From assembly GCF_040605455.1 (NCBI RefSeq), contig NZ_JBEXCV010000249.1, positions 1 to 8,106 on the forward strand: 8,106 nt of DNA. Reading direction: 5' to 3'. The translations under genes were made by a program, and so were the position numbers. The DNA comes from Embleya sp040605455 (lineage in GTDB: Bacteria; Actinomycetota; Actinomycetes; Streptomycetales; Streptomycetaceae). The notes under the pieces are model-generated. The model was given only the letters and a program-made list of their open reading frames with translations. It had not been told where the DNA came from and did no database searches. Positions within the stretch are counted from its first letter, which is position 1. Each line of letters begins with the position of its first letter. Positions 1 through 6,250 of this stretch are shown piece by piece.

Positions 1-1641
1 GTACCCGGGCCGCGCTCGCGGGCCGCGAGCCCCGAGGGCCGGCGCCCCTCCGCGGTGGCCGCGGCCTCCGGTCGGGAAGCCGACGACGACCCACCCCGGC
101 GCCGGGAGGGCGCGGGTACCGCTCCCTCGGGACGCGCGGGAGCCCGCAGTGGCGCGCGGAGCGAGGGGCCGCCGAAGAGCAAGGTCAAGAAGCGGCTCAA
201 GTGGATCGCCATCTCCGTGGTCGGCCTGCTCGTGGTGCTCGCCGGTACCGCGTACGGGTACAAGAAGTACCTCGACAGCAAAATAACCACCACCGCGAAG
301 AACGCGGGCAGCGAGGACGTTCCCAAGGCCGAGGAGGACGCGTTCGGGCGCAAGCCGCTGAACATCGTCCTGATCGGCAACGACAGCCGTAAGGGCCTCG
401 GCAAGAAGTACGGCGCGTCCGAGCACACCGAGGGCCTTGCCGACGTCACTATCCTGATGCACGTCTCGGCGGACCGCAGCAACGCGACCCTGGTCAGCAT
501 CCCCCGCGACACCATGGTGCAGATACCCAAGTGCGTCGTGGACGGCAAGACCTATCCGGCGTCCAACGGGCCCCAGTCGTTCAACGAGAGCCTGGCCAAC
601 GGCGGCCCGCCGTGCACGGTGTCCACGGTCGACAAGATGCTCGGGGTCCAGGTGGACCACTACATCATGATCGACTTCACCGGCGTGAAGAAGATGACCG
701 ACGCCGTCGACGGCGTGGACATGTGCATCTCGGAGCCGATCAACGACCCGGTCCTGCCCAACCAAGGCGGTGGCACCGACCTCAAGCTCGACGCCGGCGA
801 CCAGAACCTCAGCGGCGAAACCGCGCTGAAGTTCCTGCGCGCGCGGCACGCCTTCGGCGACGGCAGCGACCTGGCCCGGATCAAGGCGCAGAAGGCGTTC
901 CTGATGGCGCTCACCCGCAAGCTGAAGAACAGCGCGTCGCTGACCAACGTCGAAGGCATGTTCAAGATCGCCAACATCGCCGTGGAGTCACTGACGGTGG
1001 ACAAGGGCCTCGGTGCCGTGGACAAGCTGATCTCGCTGGGCAACCAGTTGAAGAAGGTCCCGGAGAAGCGGATGGCGTTCACCACGCTGCCGATCGAGGA
1101 ATACCCGCCGATGGCCAAGTCCAAGGTGCAGCCCAAGCAGCCCGAGGCGAACAACCTGATGGCGATGCTGCGCAGCGACACGCCCGTCACCAAGGACGAC
1201 AAGCCCGCGGGCGAGCAACCGCCGGCGGCGCCGACGCCCGAGGCGCCGAAGGTGGATCCGGCCACGGTCAAGGTCGACGTACGCAACGGCGGGGGCGTCA
1301 ACAAGCGCGCCAACGAGGTCGCGGCAGACCTGGTCGGGCGCAAGTTCGTCGCGGTCGCGTCGGGCAACGCCAGGGACGGCAAGATCCACGCGACGAGCAC
1401 CATCACCTATCCCAAGGGCCGTCTGGACGCCGCGAAGGCGCTGGCAGCCGCGACCGGCCTCGGGGACGGCGCACTGGTCGAGAGCACATCCACGACGCTG
1501 ACCCGCTTCGAGGTCCTGATCGGCAAGGACTTCCCCGCGACGCCACCACCGGCCGCGGGGGCCCCGCCGAGTGAGCCGCCGAAGAACATCGACCTGGAGA
1601 CGGCCGACAAGAACGTCTGCGCGCCGAAGAAGAACAAGTAA
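1..1641 (+). CDS. LCP family (LytR-CpsA-Psr) cell-wall glycopolymer ligase with LytR_C domain, 5' end probably outside the window
   Basis: Likely a membrane-anchored phosphotransferase that moves an undecaprenyl-pyrophosphate-linked glycopolymer onto peptidoglycan outside the cell. Residues are counted from the GTG at 55. An Arg/Pro/Gly-rich cytoplasmic N-terminus (1-40) leads to a basic stretch (KSKVKKRLK, 41-49) and one membrane helix (about 50-68). The LCP domain covers about 100-290: IGNDSR (D110, R112), D130, SIPRD (R151, D152), FLRAR (R262, R264), and R275 with Q279. A Pro-rich linker (378-402) joins it to a LytR_C domain (about 404-492). The tail ends NVCAPKKNK. Cysteines are at 160, 187, 224 and 522. 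The frame is open to base 1 and GTG 55 has no well-placed Shine-Dalgarno sequence, so the true start is probably upstream; 55 is the first start visible. Family is certain, polymer substrate unknown. Confidence 0.93.
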   Translation, partial: VPGPRSRAASPEGRRPSAVAAASGREADDDPPRRREGAGTAPSGRAGARSGARSEGPPKSKVKKRLKWIAISVVGLLVVLAGTAYGYKKYLDSKITTTAKNAGSEDVPKAEEDAFGRKPLNIVLIGNDSRKGLGKKYGASEHTEGLADVTILMHVSADRSNATLVSIPRDTMVQIPKCVVDGKTYPASNGPQSFNESLANGGPPCTVSTVDKMLGVQVDHYIMIDFTGVKKMTDAVDGVDMCISEPINDPVLPNQGGGTDLKLDAGDQNLSGETALKFLRARHAFGDGSDLARIKAQKAFLMALTRKLKNSASLTNVEGMFKIANIAVESLTVDKGLGAVDKLISLGNQLKKVPEKRMAFTTLPIEEYPPMAKSKVQPKQPEANNLMAMLRSDTPVTKDDKPAGEQPPAAPTPEAPKVDPATVKVDVRNGGGVNKRANEVAADLVGRKFVAVASGNARDGKIHATSTITYPKGRLDAAKALAAATGLGDGALVESTSTTLTRFEVLIGKDFPATPPPAAGAPPSEPPKNIDLETADKNVCAPKKNK

Positions 1642-1657
1642 CCGCACCCCGCGCACA

Positions 1658-1709
1658 CGCCGACGGCCGCCCGCCCTCCCGAACCGGGAGGCGCGGGCGG
1701 CCGTCGGCG
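1658..1709 (+). terminator. Strong GC-rich hairpin after the first LCP gene
   Basis: Bases 1658-1680 pair with 1686-1709 in a stem of about 23 bp with a single bulged G and a 5-base loop (GAACC). It begins 16 bases after the LCP stop codon. There is no T-tract, which is common for actinobacterial terminators. It probably ends the LCP transcript and separates it from the GNAT gene. The near-symmetrical stem could also act on the other strand. Confidence 0.8.
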
Positions 1710-1780
1710 GTGCGGGCGATCGGGGTCGCGGCGCGGCAACGCGTTTGACGGCGGTCGTCGGAGACGGACAGGCTCCGGGG

Positions 1781-2281
1781 GTGGACAACGCACGGGTGCG
1801 ACTGCGCCGCCTGGACGAAGACTTGCTGGCCGCCCTCCTGGACACCGCGGTGACCGACGCCGACCCGGCGGAGGTGATGCCGGCCGTACCCGGCCCGCCC
1901 GGCTGGACCACCGACCGCCGAGCCGCCTTCCTGGCCTTTCATCACGAATGGGCCGCAACCCCCACTACCTACGCGATCCTGGTCGCCGACCGCGTGGTCG
2001 GCGCGGCCCGTCTCCAGCCCGCCCCGAAAACCCCGGACGACGCCCTGGAAACCGGTCTGTGGATCGGCCGCTCCCACCGCGGCCGAGGCATCGGCCACGC
2101 CGTCGTCGCCCTCCTGCGCGCCGAGGCCAAGGCCCAGGGCGCAAGCCGCATCGTGGCGAGCACGACCGAGGCGAACACCGCCGCCCAACGCCTCCTCACC
2201 ACCGCCGGCGCCGAACTCCACCAGCTCCCCGAACCCACCCTCGACGGCGACACCATCGAGGCCACGCTGGACGTCGACTGA
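1781..2281 (+). CDS. GNAT family N-acetyltransferase
   Basis: A 166-residue protein that would transfer an acetyl group from acetyl-CoA to an amine; the substrate cannot be predicted. The acetyl-CoA binding motif is RSHRGRGIGHA (97-107), matching the R/Q-x-x-G-x-G/A signature of motif A, preceded by the strand ETGLWIG (90-96). The later helix TEANTAAQRLL (129-139), followed by a Gly (G143) before the next strand, matches motif B. Length is normal for a single GNAT domain. The frame stays open upstream to 1571, but that part overlaps the LCP gene and the terminator hairpin. GTG 1781 is chosen because homologous domains start near VRLRRL. A possible GGAGA (1760-1764) lies rather far upstream (16 bases); TTG 1745 and GTG 1796 are alternatives. 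A strong terminator isolates it from the LCP gene, so it is probably a separate unit and not part of the glycopolymer pathway. Confidence 0.85.
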   Translation: MDNARVRLRRLDEDLLAALLDTAVTDADPAEVMPAVPGPPGWTTDRRAAFLAFHHEWAATPTTYAILVADRVVGAARLQPAPKTPDDALETGLWIGRSHRGRGIGHAVVALLRAEAKAQGASRIVASTTEANTAAQRLLTTAGAELHQLPEPTLDGDTIEATLDVD

Positions 2282-2411
2282 GCCGACGAGGGCGACGAGC
2301 GTGGACGGGTCCGGCTCCCCGGCAGCCGCACGCACGCGCCGCGAAGATCATGCAGATCTACGGGGGCGCCAACCGCGGCCCGCGCATCGTGATGGCGCGG
2401 GACCTGCCCCA

Positions 2412-2429
2412 CCGGCCCCACCGGGCCGG
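2412..2429. terminator. Perfect 7-bp GC hairpin between convergent genes
   Basis: CCGGCCC (2412-2418) and GGGCCGG (2423-2429) form a perfect stem with a 4-base loop (CACC). It sits in the gap between the GNAT stop and the acetyltransferase stop, where a bidirectional terminator is expected. A second small inverted repeat, CCGAAC/GTTCGG, is at 2467-2480. Both stems are short and such stems arise often in DNA this rich in GC, so the role is tentative. I see no gene in the rest of the gap (2282-2545). Confidence 0.4.
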
Positions 2430-2527
2430 ACCCCCGACGCACCCGAGCCGGGCCCGCGCGGGGCGGCCGAACCCGTTCGGTGAGCGGGCTCCGGCGGCCT
2501 CTCGCGCGCTGGGGTTGCTCGTCGCGC

Positions 2528-2547
2528 AGCCGGATCTCGCGCCGGCT
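2528..2547 (-). terminator. Short hairpin at the 3' end of the acetyltransferase gene
   Basis: AGCCGG (2528-2533) and CCGGCT (2542-2547) form a perfect 6-bp stem with an 8-base loop. On the minus strand it begins within the TAG stop codon (2548-2546) of the acetyltransferase gene. Its position suits a weak terminator for the minus-strand genes, but the stem is short and lacks a T-tract. Confidence 0.35.
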
Positions 2548-3145
2548 ACCCGTGCACCGGTGTCGTCAGGGTCAATTCGTCATCGCGCTCCGCGTACAGT
2601 TCGCCGGTCTCCGGGCAGCGCCAGTGGCCGTCGCCCACCGGGGTCAGGGGGACGCCGGCGCGGCCCACCCACTTGATGCGGCGGGCCGGGACGCCGGCCA
2701 TCAGGGCGTGGTCGGGAACGTCGCGGTGGACCACCGCGCCGGCCGCGATCAGGGCCCAGCGGCCGATGGTGACGCCCGCGACGACCACGCTGCGGGCGCC
2801 CACCGCGGCACCCTGACGGACCGTCACGCCCTGGGCGTGCCAGTCCTGTTCGCCCTTGAGCAGGCCGTCGGGAGTAACCGCGCGCGGATACATGTCGTTG
2901 GTCAGCACGACCGCCGGGCCGATGAAGACGCCGTCCTCCAGGACGGCGGGTTCGTAGACCAACGCATGGTTTTGCACCTTGACGTTGGCGCCGATCCGGA
3001 CGGCGGGGCCGACATAGGCGCCGCGGCCGATCACGCAGTTCGCGCCGAGGACCGCATCCTCCCGGATCTGGGCGAGGTGCCACACACGGGTGCCCTCGCC
3101 GATGATCGCCGACTCGTCCACATCCGCGCTCGGGTCGATAGCCAC
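2546..3145 (-). CDS. Left-handed beta-helix sugar N-acetyltransferase (WbpD/WlbB-like)
   Basis: A 199-residue acyltransferase of the hexapeptide-repeat fold. Known WbpD/WlbB relatives acetylate the 3-amino group of UDP-2-acetamido-3-amino-2,3-dideoxyglucuronate using acetyl-CoA in the cytoplasm. Imperfect hexapeptide repeats run from IIGEGT (14-19) through VLGANC, VIGRGA, YVGPAV and RIGANV (51-55) and resume at AVGARS and TIGRWA (114-131). They are split by the family's loop with KVQNHALVYEPAVLEDGVFIGPAVVLTND (56-84); N83 lies in the conserved LTN motif near the active site. GVPARRIKWVG (151-161) closes the helix, followed by a small tail with CPETGE. The GTG start is the only one available, since an in-frame TAG lies at 3157-3155. 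It has no good Shine-Dalgarno sequence but starts 16 bp after the upstream glycosyltransferase stop, so translational coupling is likely. The exact sugar is an inference: the usual dehydrogenase, oxidase and aminotransferase partners are not in the window. Confidence 0.88.
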   Translation of the reverse strand: MAIDPSADVDESAIIGEGTRVWHLAQIREDAVLGANCVIGRGAYVGPAVRIGANVKVQNHALVYEPAVLEDGVFIGPAVVLTNDMYPRAVTPDGLLKGEQDWHAQGVTVRQGAAVGARSVVVAGVTIGRWALIAAGAVVHRDVPDHALMAGVPARRIKWVGRAGVPLTPVGDGHWRCPETGELYAERDDELTLTTPVHG

Positions 3146-3161
3146 CCCCGAACGCTAGTGC

Positions 3162-4694
3162 TCACTCGGCCGCCACGCCCAGGAAATCGGCGAGGACGCG
3201 GGCCGAGCGCCGACCGTCGTGGTGTTCGGCGACGTACGCCGGGCCCCGCGCGGCCAGTTCGCGGGCCGCCGCCGGTTCGGCGACCACCTCCTCCAGCACC
3301 TCGGCCAGCGAGTTCGGATCCGCGCCGCGGATCGGCAGGTCGGCCGGCAGATGCTCGGTCGCCGACTCGTGCAGGTAACAGATCGTCAGCCGACCCGCCG
3401 CGAGCGCCTGACACGACGTGGTGCCGTAGGAACCAAGGGCGAACTGGTCGAGCACGATGTCGGCATCCGCGAACAGCGCCGGGAGTTCGGCGGCCGGTCG
3501 GTTCAGGATGCGGCGGTACTCGATCAGGCCGATCTCGTGCAGCCGGTGCAGGGTCGGTTCGATCCGCGCGGTGCCGTGCAGGAACGGACTGGTCATCACG
3601 TGCACCACGACCGGGCGTTCGCGGGCCAGCACCGGCTTTCGGGTCCGCCATACCGAAGGGTCGAGCGCGGCCGGCAACCACACCGCGTCCGGCACGTCCG
3701 CGATCAGGTCGGGCGTGGCCACGAAGGTCGGCACGTCCAGGCCCCGCAGGATCGGCAGCAGCCGGTCCACCTTGGCCTGCAACGCGTGGGTCAGCTCGTA
3801 GCGCGGGTCGAACGGCGAGAACTCCACCCGGGCCCGGTGCGCCGCCGGATCGCGCGCCTCCGAGCCGTACAGCACCAGCCCGAGCGCGATCCCGGCCGCC
3901 CGCAGCTCGGCCAGGTCGGTGTCCACCCACGAACCGCCGAGTCGGCCGAACGCGGGCATCGCGCCCTCCGCCAACACATGTGTGTAGCGGTCCAGCACCT
4001 GGGCCAGCCGACCCAACTGCCAGCGTGTGGACAGCCAGTCGTCGGTGGCGATCGCCTGGTCTCTGGGGTGGCCGAGGGTGTTCGCCGAGCTGAGCGCGGA
4101 CGCCTCGGCGCGCACCCCCGGCAGGTGTCGCTCGACGGCGCGGGCCCACGCGTGCCCCTGCCCGCCGGTGTTGGTCGGGCCGATCCCCAGCACCGGCGAG
4201 GACACGGGCACCGGCTCCGCGTCGGCCGCGAACGCGCGCACGTACGGCTCGTACGCCTGCTCGCAGCGCCGCGCCCACGCCTCGGCGTCCCGCTCGACCT
4301 CCGCGCGATGGGTGCGCCGGATCGCCTCCAGATCGCGCTGGGCCATGATCCGCCGCAGCCCCTTGAGCACCCCGCCACCGTCGAGGGCCTCGACCGCCGC
4401 CCGCGCGGCGGCCAATCGGGCGGTGCGCACCGGATCGACCGGCACCCGCAGGGAGCGCACCACGCCGGTCTCGGTCACCTCGACCGAGGTGGTCACCGCG
4501 ACCGTCTCGGCGGGCGCGACCCGGAGCACGTAGGCACCCTCGACCGGATCGTTCGGATACTCCCCGCCCACCTCCGTGTGGGTGACGACGAGCCGCCGCA
4601 GCCGCTCGGGCGGGGTGAAGGCGCGATCCTCCGCGGCCTGCCGGGCATCCGGGATCGCCACTTCCGCGGCCACAGCCGAGTCCCTGTCGCTCAT
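3162..4694 (-). CDS. Glycosyltransferase, GT-B fold (family 1/4-like), with extra N-terminal region
   Basis: A 510-residue predicted cytoplasmic glycosyltransferase, probably adding a sugar to a lipid-linked intermediate. Residues 30-90 look beta-rich; 90-155 are strongly helical and charged. The GT-B core starts with VLGIGPTNTGGQGHAWARAVER (168-189), a Gly-rich nucleotide-sugar type opening. It continues through GLVLYGSEARDP (272-283), VPTFVATPDL (321-330) and VVVHVMTSP (362-370, start of the second Rossmann half). The donor-site segment is ADIVLDQFALGSYGTT (411-426) then CQALAAGR (428-435). Where many relatives have Glu in an EAMAAG-like motif there is Gln (Q429), so the classic E-x7-E is not present. 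ATG 4694 is chosen over GTG 4739 because GGGAG lies 9 bases upstream. No signal peptide or membrane segment is seen. It is followed after 16 bp by the acetyltransferase gene, with which it probably forms an operon. Donor and acceptor are unknown. Confidence 0.8.
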   Translation of the reverse strand: MSDRDSAVAAEVAIPDARQAAEDRAFTPPERLRRLVVTHTEVGGEYPNDPVEGAYVLRVAPAETVAVTTSVEVTETGVVRSLRVPVDPVRTARLAAARAAVEALDGGGVLKGLRRIMAQRDLEAIRRTHRAEVERDAEAWARRCEQAYEPYVRAFAADAEPVPVSSPVLGIGPTNTGGQGHAWARAVERHLPGVRAEASALSSANTLGHPRDQAIATDDWLSTRWQLGRLAQVLDRYTHVLAEGAMPAFGRLGGSWVDTDLAELRAAGIALGLVLYGSEARDPAAHRARVEFSPFDPRYELTHALQAKVDRLLPILRGLDVPTFVATPDLIADVPDAVWLPAALDPSVWRTRKPVLARERPVVVHVMTSPFLHGTARIEPTLHRLHEIGLIEYRRILNRPAAELPALFADADIVLDQFALGSYGTTSCQALAAGRLTICYLHESATEHLPADLPIRGADPNSLAEVLEEVVAEPAAARELAARGPAYVAEHHDGRRSARVLADFLGVAAE

Positions 4695-4703
4695 CGCCGT
4701 CGT

Positions 4704-4708
4704 CTCCC
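4704..4708 (-). promoter_or_regulatory. Ribosome binding site deciding the GT-B glycosyltransferase start
   Basis: On the minus strand the sequence reads GGGAG, 9 bases before ATG 4694. The GTG at 4739, which would add 15 residues, has no such motif and lies within a palindrome. This supports the shorter 510-residue protein. Confidence 0.7.
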
Positions 4709-4734
4709 AAGGCCGTGCCGACTGTTCACAGACT

Positions 4735-4756
4735 GTCACCGGGGACGAGCGGTGAC
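4735..4756. promoter_or_regulatory. Palindrome GTCACCG-N8-CGGTGAC, possible operator
   Basis: GTCACCG (4735-4741) and CGGTGAC (4750-4756) are perfect inverted 7-mers separated by 8 bases. The centre-to-centre distance of 15 bp is in the range used by dimeric helix-turn-helix repressors. It lies about 40 bp upstream of the glycosyltransferase ATG (4694), where it could control the transcript of that gene and the acetyltransferase. I could not identify a convincing promoter around it. It could instead act as an mRNA hairpin or be chance in GC-rich DNA. Confidence 0.35.
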
Positions 4757-4815
4757 CAGGGCGGCCACGTTACTTGGCTTTACCGAAAGGACCCGGTTTC
4801 CGGCCGGGAAGACGG

Positions 4816-4900
4816 CGCGTCGGCCCGAGCGGGCGGTGCGTACCACCCTTCGAACGCACATCGGCCCGGGTCGCACACACTGGCGACTCGGGCCGACGCG
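4816..4900 (-). repeat. Three-armed inverted repeat with mutually exclusive pairings
   Basis: Arm A (4816-4829, CGCGTCGGCCCGAG) is the exact reverse complement of 4887-4900. Arm B (4861-4874, TCGGCCCGGGTCGC) pairs with 4883-4896 with one wobble. Both therefore compete for the same third arm. In a minus-strand transcript the shared arm is made first, then B, then A, all between the family 2 glycosyltransferase stop and the GT-B gene. The layout resembles an attenuator, but it may simply be a terminator with a partly duplicated arm. Confidence 0.4.
4861..4896 (-). terminator. 14-bp hairpin after the family 2 glycosyltransferase gene
   Basis: Bases 4861-4874 and 4883-4896 form a 14-bp stem with one G-T wobble and an 8-base loop. 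On the minus strand it begins 21 bases after the TAG stop codon of the family 2 glycosyltransferase (4920-4918). Position and strength suit a terminator; no T-tract follows. If it works, the downstream GT-B and acetyltransferase genes need their own promoter in 4695-4860. Confidence 0.65.
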
Positions 4901-4917
4901 ACACCGCACAGGGCGGA

Positions 4918-5991
4918 CTACCCGGGCTCTTCCTCGGCCCCGGCGGTCCCCGCCTCGACCCGATCGGCCAGGCTCTTGGGGCTGGTCAGGAAGCCCGCAC
5001 CCCAGGATCCGTGCATAGTCGCGAGCACGCCCGGGAGCCGGACCAGCGCGCCCGGGCTCAGGTCGCGGCCCTCCCACGCGGCTCCGGCCAGGATGCCCGC
5101 CGCGTACCCGCCGGGCACCAGCCAGCCGACCTTGCGCCCGGACAGGCCCACCACCGTGCCGGCGGCCACCGCCGCGAGCGCGGCCGGCGGGGCCAGGTAG
5201 CGCAGATTCACCGAGCCCTGGTGGTGCCGGGAGACGACCCGACGCCATCGGCCGTAGTTGAAGTACTGCTTGGCCAGCGCCTTGGTGGTCGGCCGCGGGC
5301 GGTAGGAGACCTCGAGCTCGGGCGAGAACCAGATCAGGTATCCGGCCTCGCGGATCCGGTAGTTCAGCTCCCAGTCCTGGGCCCGCTCGAACTCCTCGTT
5401 GTAGCCGCCCAACTCCTCCAACACCTCGCGCCGGAACACGCCGAGGTAGACGGTGTCGGAGGGCCCCGCGCCGCCGCCGGTGTGGAAGCGCGCGTTGCCG
5501 ACCCCGAGCTTGGAGGTCATCGCGCGGGCGACGGCCTCCTCGTAGGGGGTGGTGCCCTCGGCGTGCATCAGTCCGCCGACGTTGGCCGCACCGGTCTCCG
5601 CGAGCAGCCGGACGGCGGTGGAGATGTATCGGGCAGGCAGGATGCCGTGGCCGTCCACGCGCACGATCACGGGGTGCCGCGATGCGCGGATCGCCGCGTT
5701 GAGCGCGCTGGGGGTGCGGCCGGTGGGATTGGGGACGGTGCGTACCCGGGAATCGTTCGCGACCAGCCGGGCGGCGATCTCGTCGGTGTCGTCCGTGGAC
5801 GGTCCGAGCGCGATCACCACTTCGATCTCGCCGGGGTAGTCCTGCGCGAGCACACGACCGACGGCCTCTTCGAGGTGTCGGGACTCGTTGAGCACCGGCA
5901 TGATCACGGAGACGGGCGGTTTTTCGGGGAGCGGCTCCGCTCGGCGAACCGGAGGTTCGTGGGTGGCGGGCTCGTCGGCAGTGGGATTCAT
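4918..5991 (-). CDS. Family 2 glycosyltransferase (ExoA-like) with C-terminal membrane helices
   Basis: A 357-residue inverting glycosyltransferase that would add a sugar to a lipid-linked intermediate at the inner face of the membrane. After a Pro/Glu-rich leader (1-24) the GT-A domain begins with VSVIMPVLNE (27-36). Next come VIALGPSTDDT (59-69) and GRTPSALNAAI (91-101). VDGHG (112-116) takes the place of the DxD motif, as in the ExoA-like group. HTGGGAGPSDTVYLGVFRREV spans 170-190, followed by AQDWELNYRIREAG (204-217), holding the expected catalytic Asp and Glu, and YFNYGRWRR (243-251). Hydrophobic segments at about 265-284 and 288-306 are probable membrane helices; SWGAGFL (329-335) is typical of the family's end. 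ATG 5991 gives a full-length family member, although no clear Shine-Dalgarno sequence precedes it and the frame is open further upstream. It is divergent from the second LCP gene. Sugar donor and acceptor are not predictable. Confidence 0.9.
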   Translation of the reverse strand: MNPTADEPATHEPPVRRAEPLPEKPPVSVIMPVLNESRHLEEAVGRVLAQDYPGEIEVVIALGPSTDDTDEIAARLVANDSRVRTVPNPTGRTPSALNAAIRASRHPVIVRVDGHGILPARYISTAVRLLAETGAANVGGLMHAEGTTPYEEAVARAMTSKLGVGNARFHTGGGAGPSDTVYLGVFRREVLEELGGYNEEFERAQDWELNYRIREAGYLIWFSPELEVSYRPRPTTKALAKQYFNYGRWRRVVSRHHQGSVNLRYLAPPAALAAVAAGTVVGLSGRKVGWLVPGGYAAGILAGAAWEGRDLSPGALVRLPGVLATMHGSWGAGFLTSPKSLADRVEAGTAGAEEEPG

Positions 5992-6250
5992 CGTCTTGGA
6001 GCGTACTGCGAACGGACCCGTCCACCGACATCGACCGAGCGGGCAAGCGCACGGAGCCGTCGGCGTGCCGCGGCCGTTGCCGCTCGATCCCGCTTTACGG
6101 TGGTTCGATGCGCAGCACCGCAACCGTGGTCGGCCGCACAGGCGTCCTTTGGAGGTACGCGGGTACGGATGGACATCCGCGCGGTGCGCCGGGAGGGTGC
6201 GCAGCGAACGGCGGCACGAGATTCGGTCCGCGAGGAGGGACACCGCACCC
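5992..6250. promoter_or_regulatory. Divergent intergenic region between the family 2 glycosyltransferase and second LCP genes
   Basis: The two genes start on opposite strands at 5991 and 6251, so promoters for both should lie here. I looked for -35/-10 pairs of the housekeeping type and for GGAAC-type envelope-stress motifs and found none convincing. A perfect 14-bp inverted repeat, CGGATG-GA-CATCCG, sits at 6166-6179, about 70 bp before the LCP start; it may be an operator or chance. No small gene with good support is seen. Confidence 0.5.
6233..6239 (+). promoter_or_regulatory. Ribosome binding site of the second LCP gene
   Basis: AGGAGGG lies 11 bases before ATG 6251. It fixes the start of the LCP gene; the frame is open back to 5888, but that would run through the divergent region and into the opposite gene. 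Confidence 0.8.

Noticed and set aside
14..30. GCTCGC/GCGAGC inverted repeat near the left edge
   Set aside because: It lies within sequence that reads in frame with the LCP gene and is short; such repeats are expected in this base composition.
2345..2359. AGATC-ATGCA-GATCT inverted repeat in the convergent gap
   Set aside because: A 5-bp stem between two gene ends, with no sign of a regulatory role.
2480..4093. Long plus-strand open frame opposite the acetyltransferase and glycosyltransferase genes
   Set aside because: Composition is Arg/Pro/Gly-rich without domain motifs, the usual shadow of GC-rich genes on the other strand.
4695..4739. Longer GT-B glycosyltransferase starting at GTG 4739
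   Set aside because: There is no Shine-Dalgarno sequence before it, while GGGAG lies 9 bases before ATG 4694.
5888..6250. Upstream in-frame extension of the second LCP gene to 5888
   Set aside because: It would overlap the start of the opposite glycosyltransferase gene, its sequence does not resemble an LCP N-terminus, and ATG 6251 has a strong ribosome binding site.
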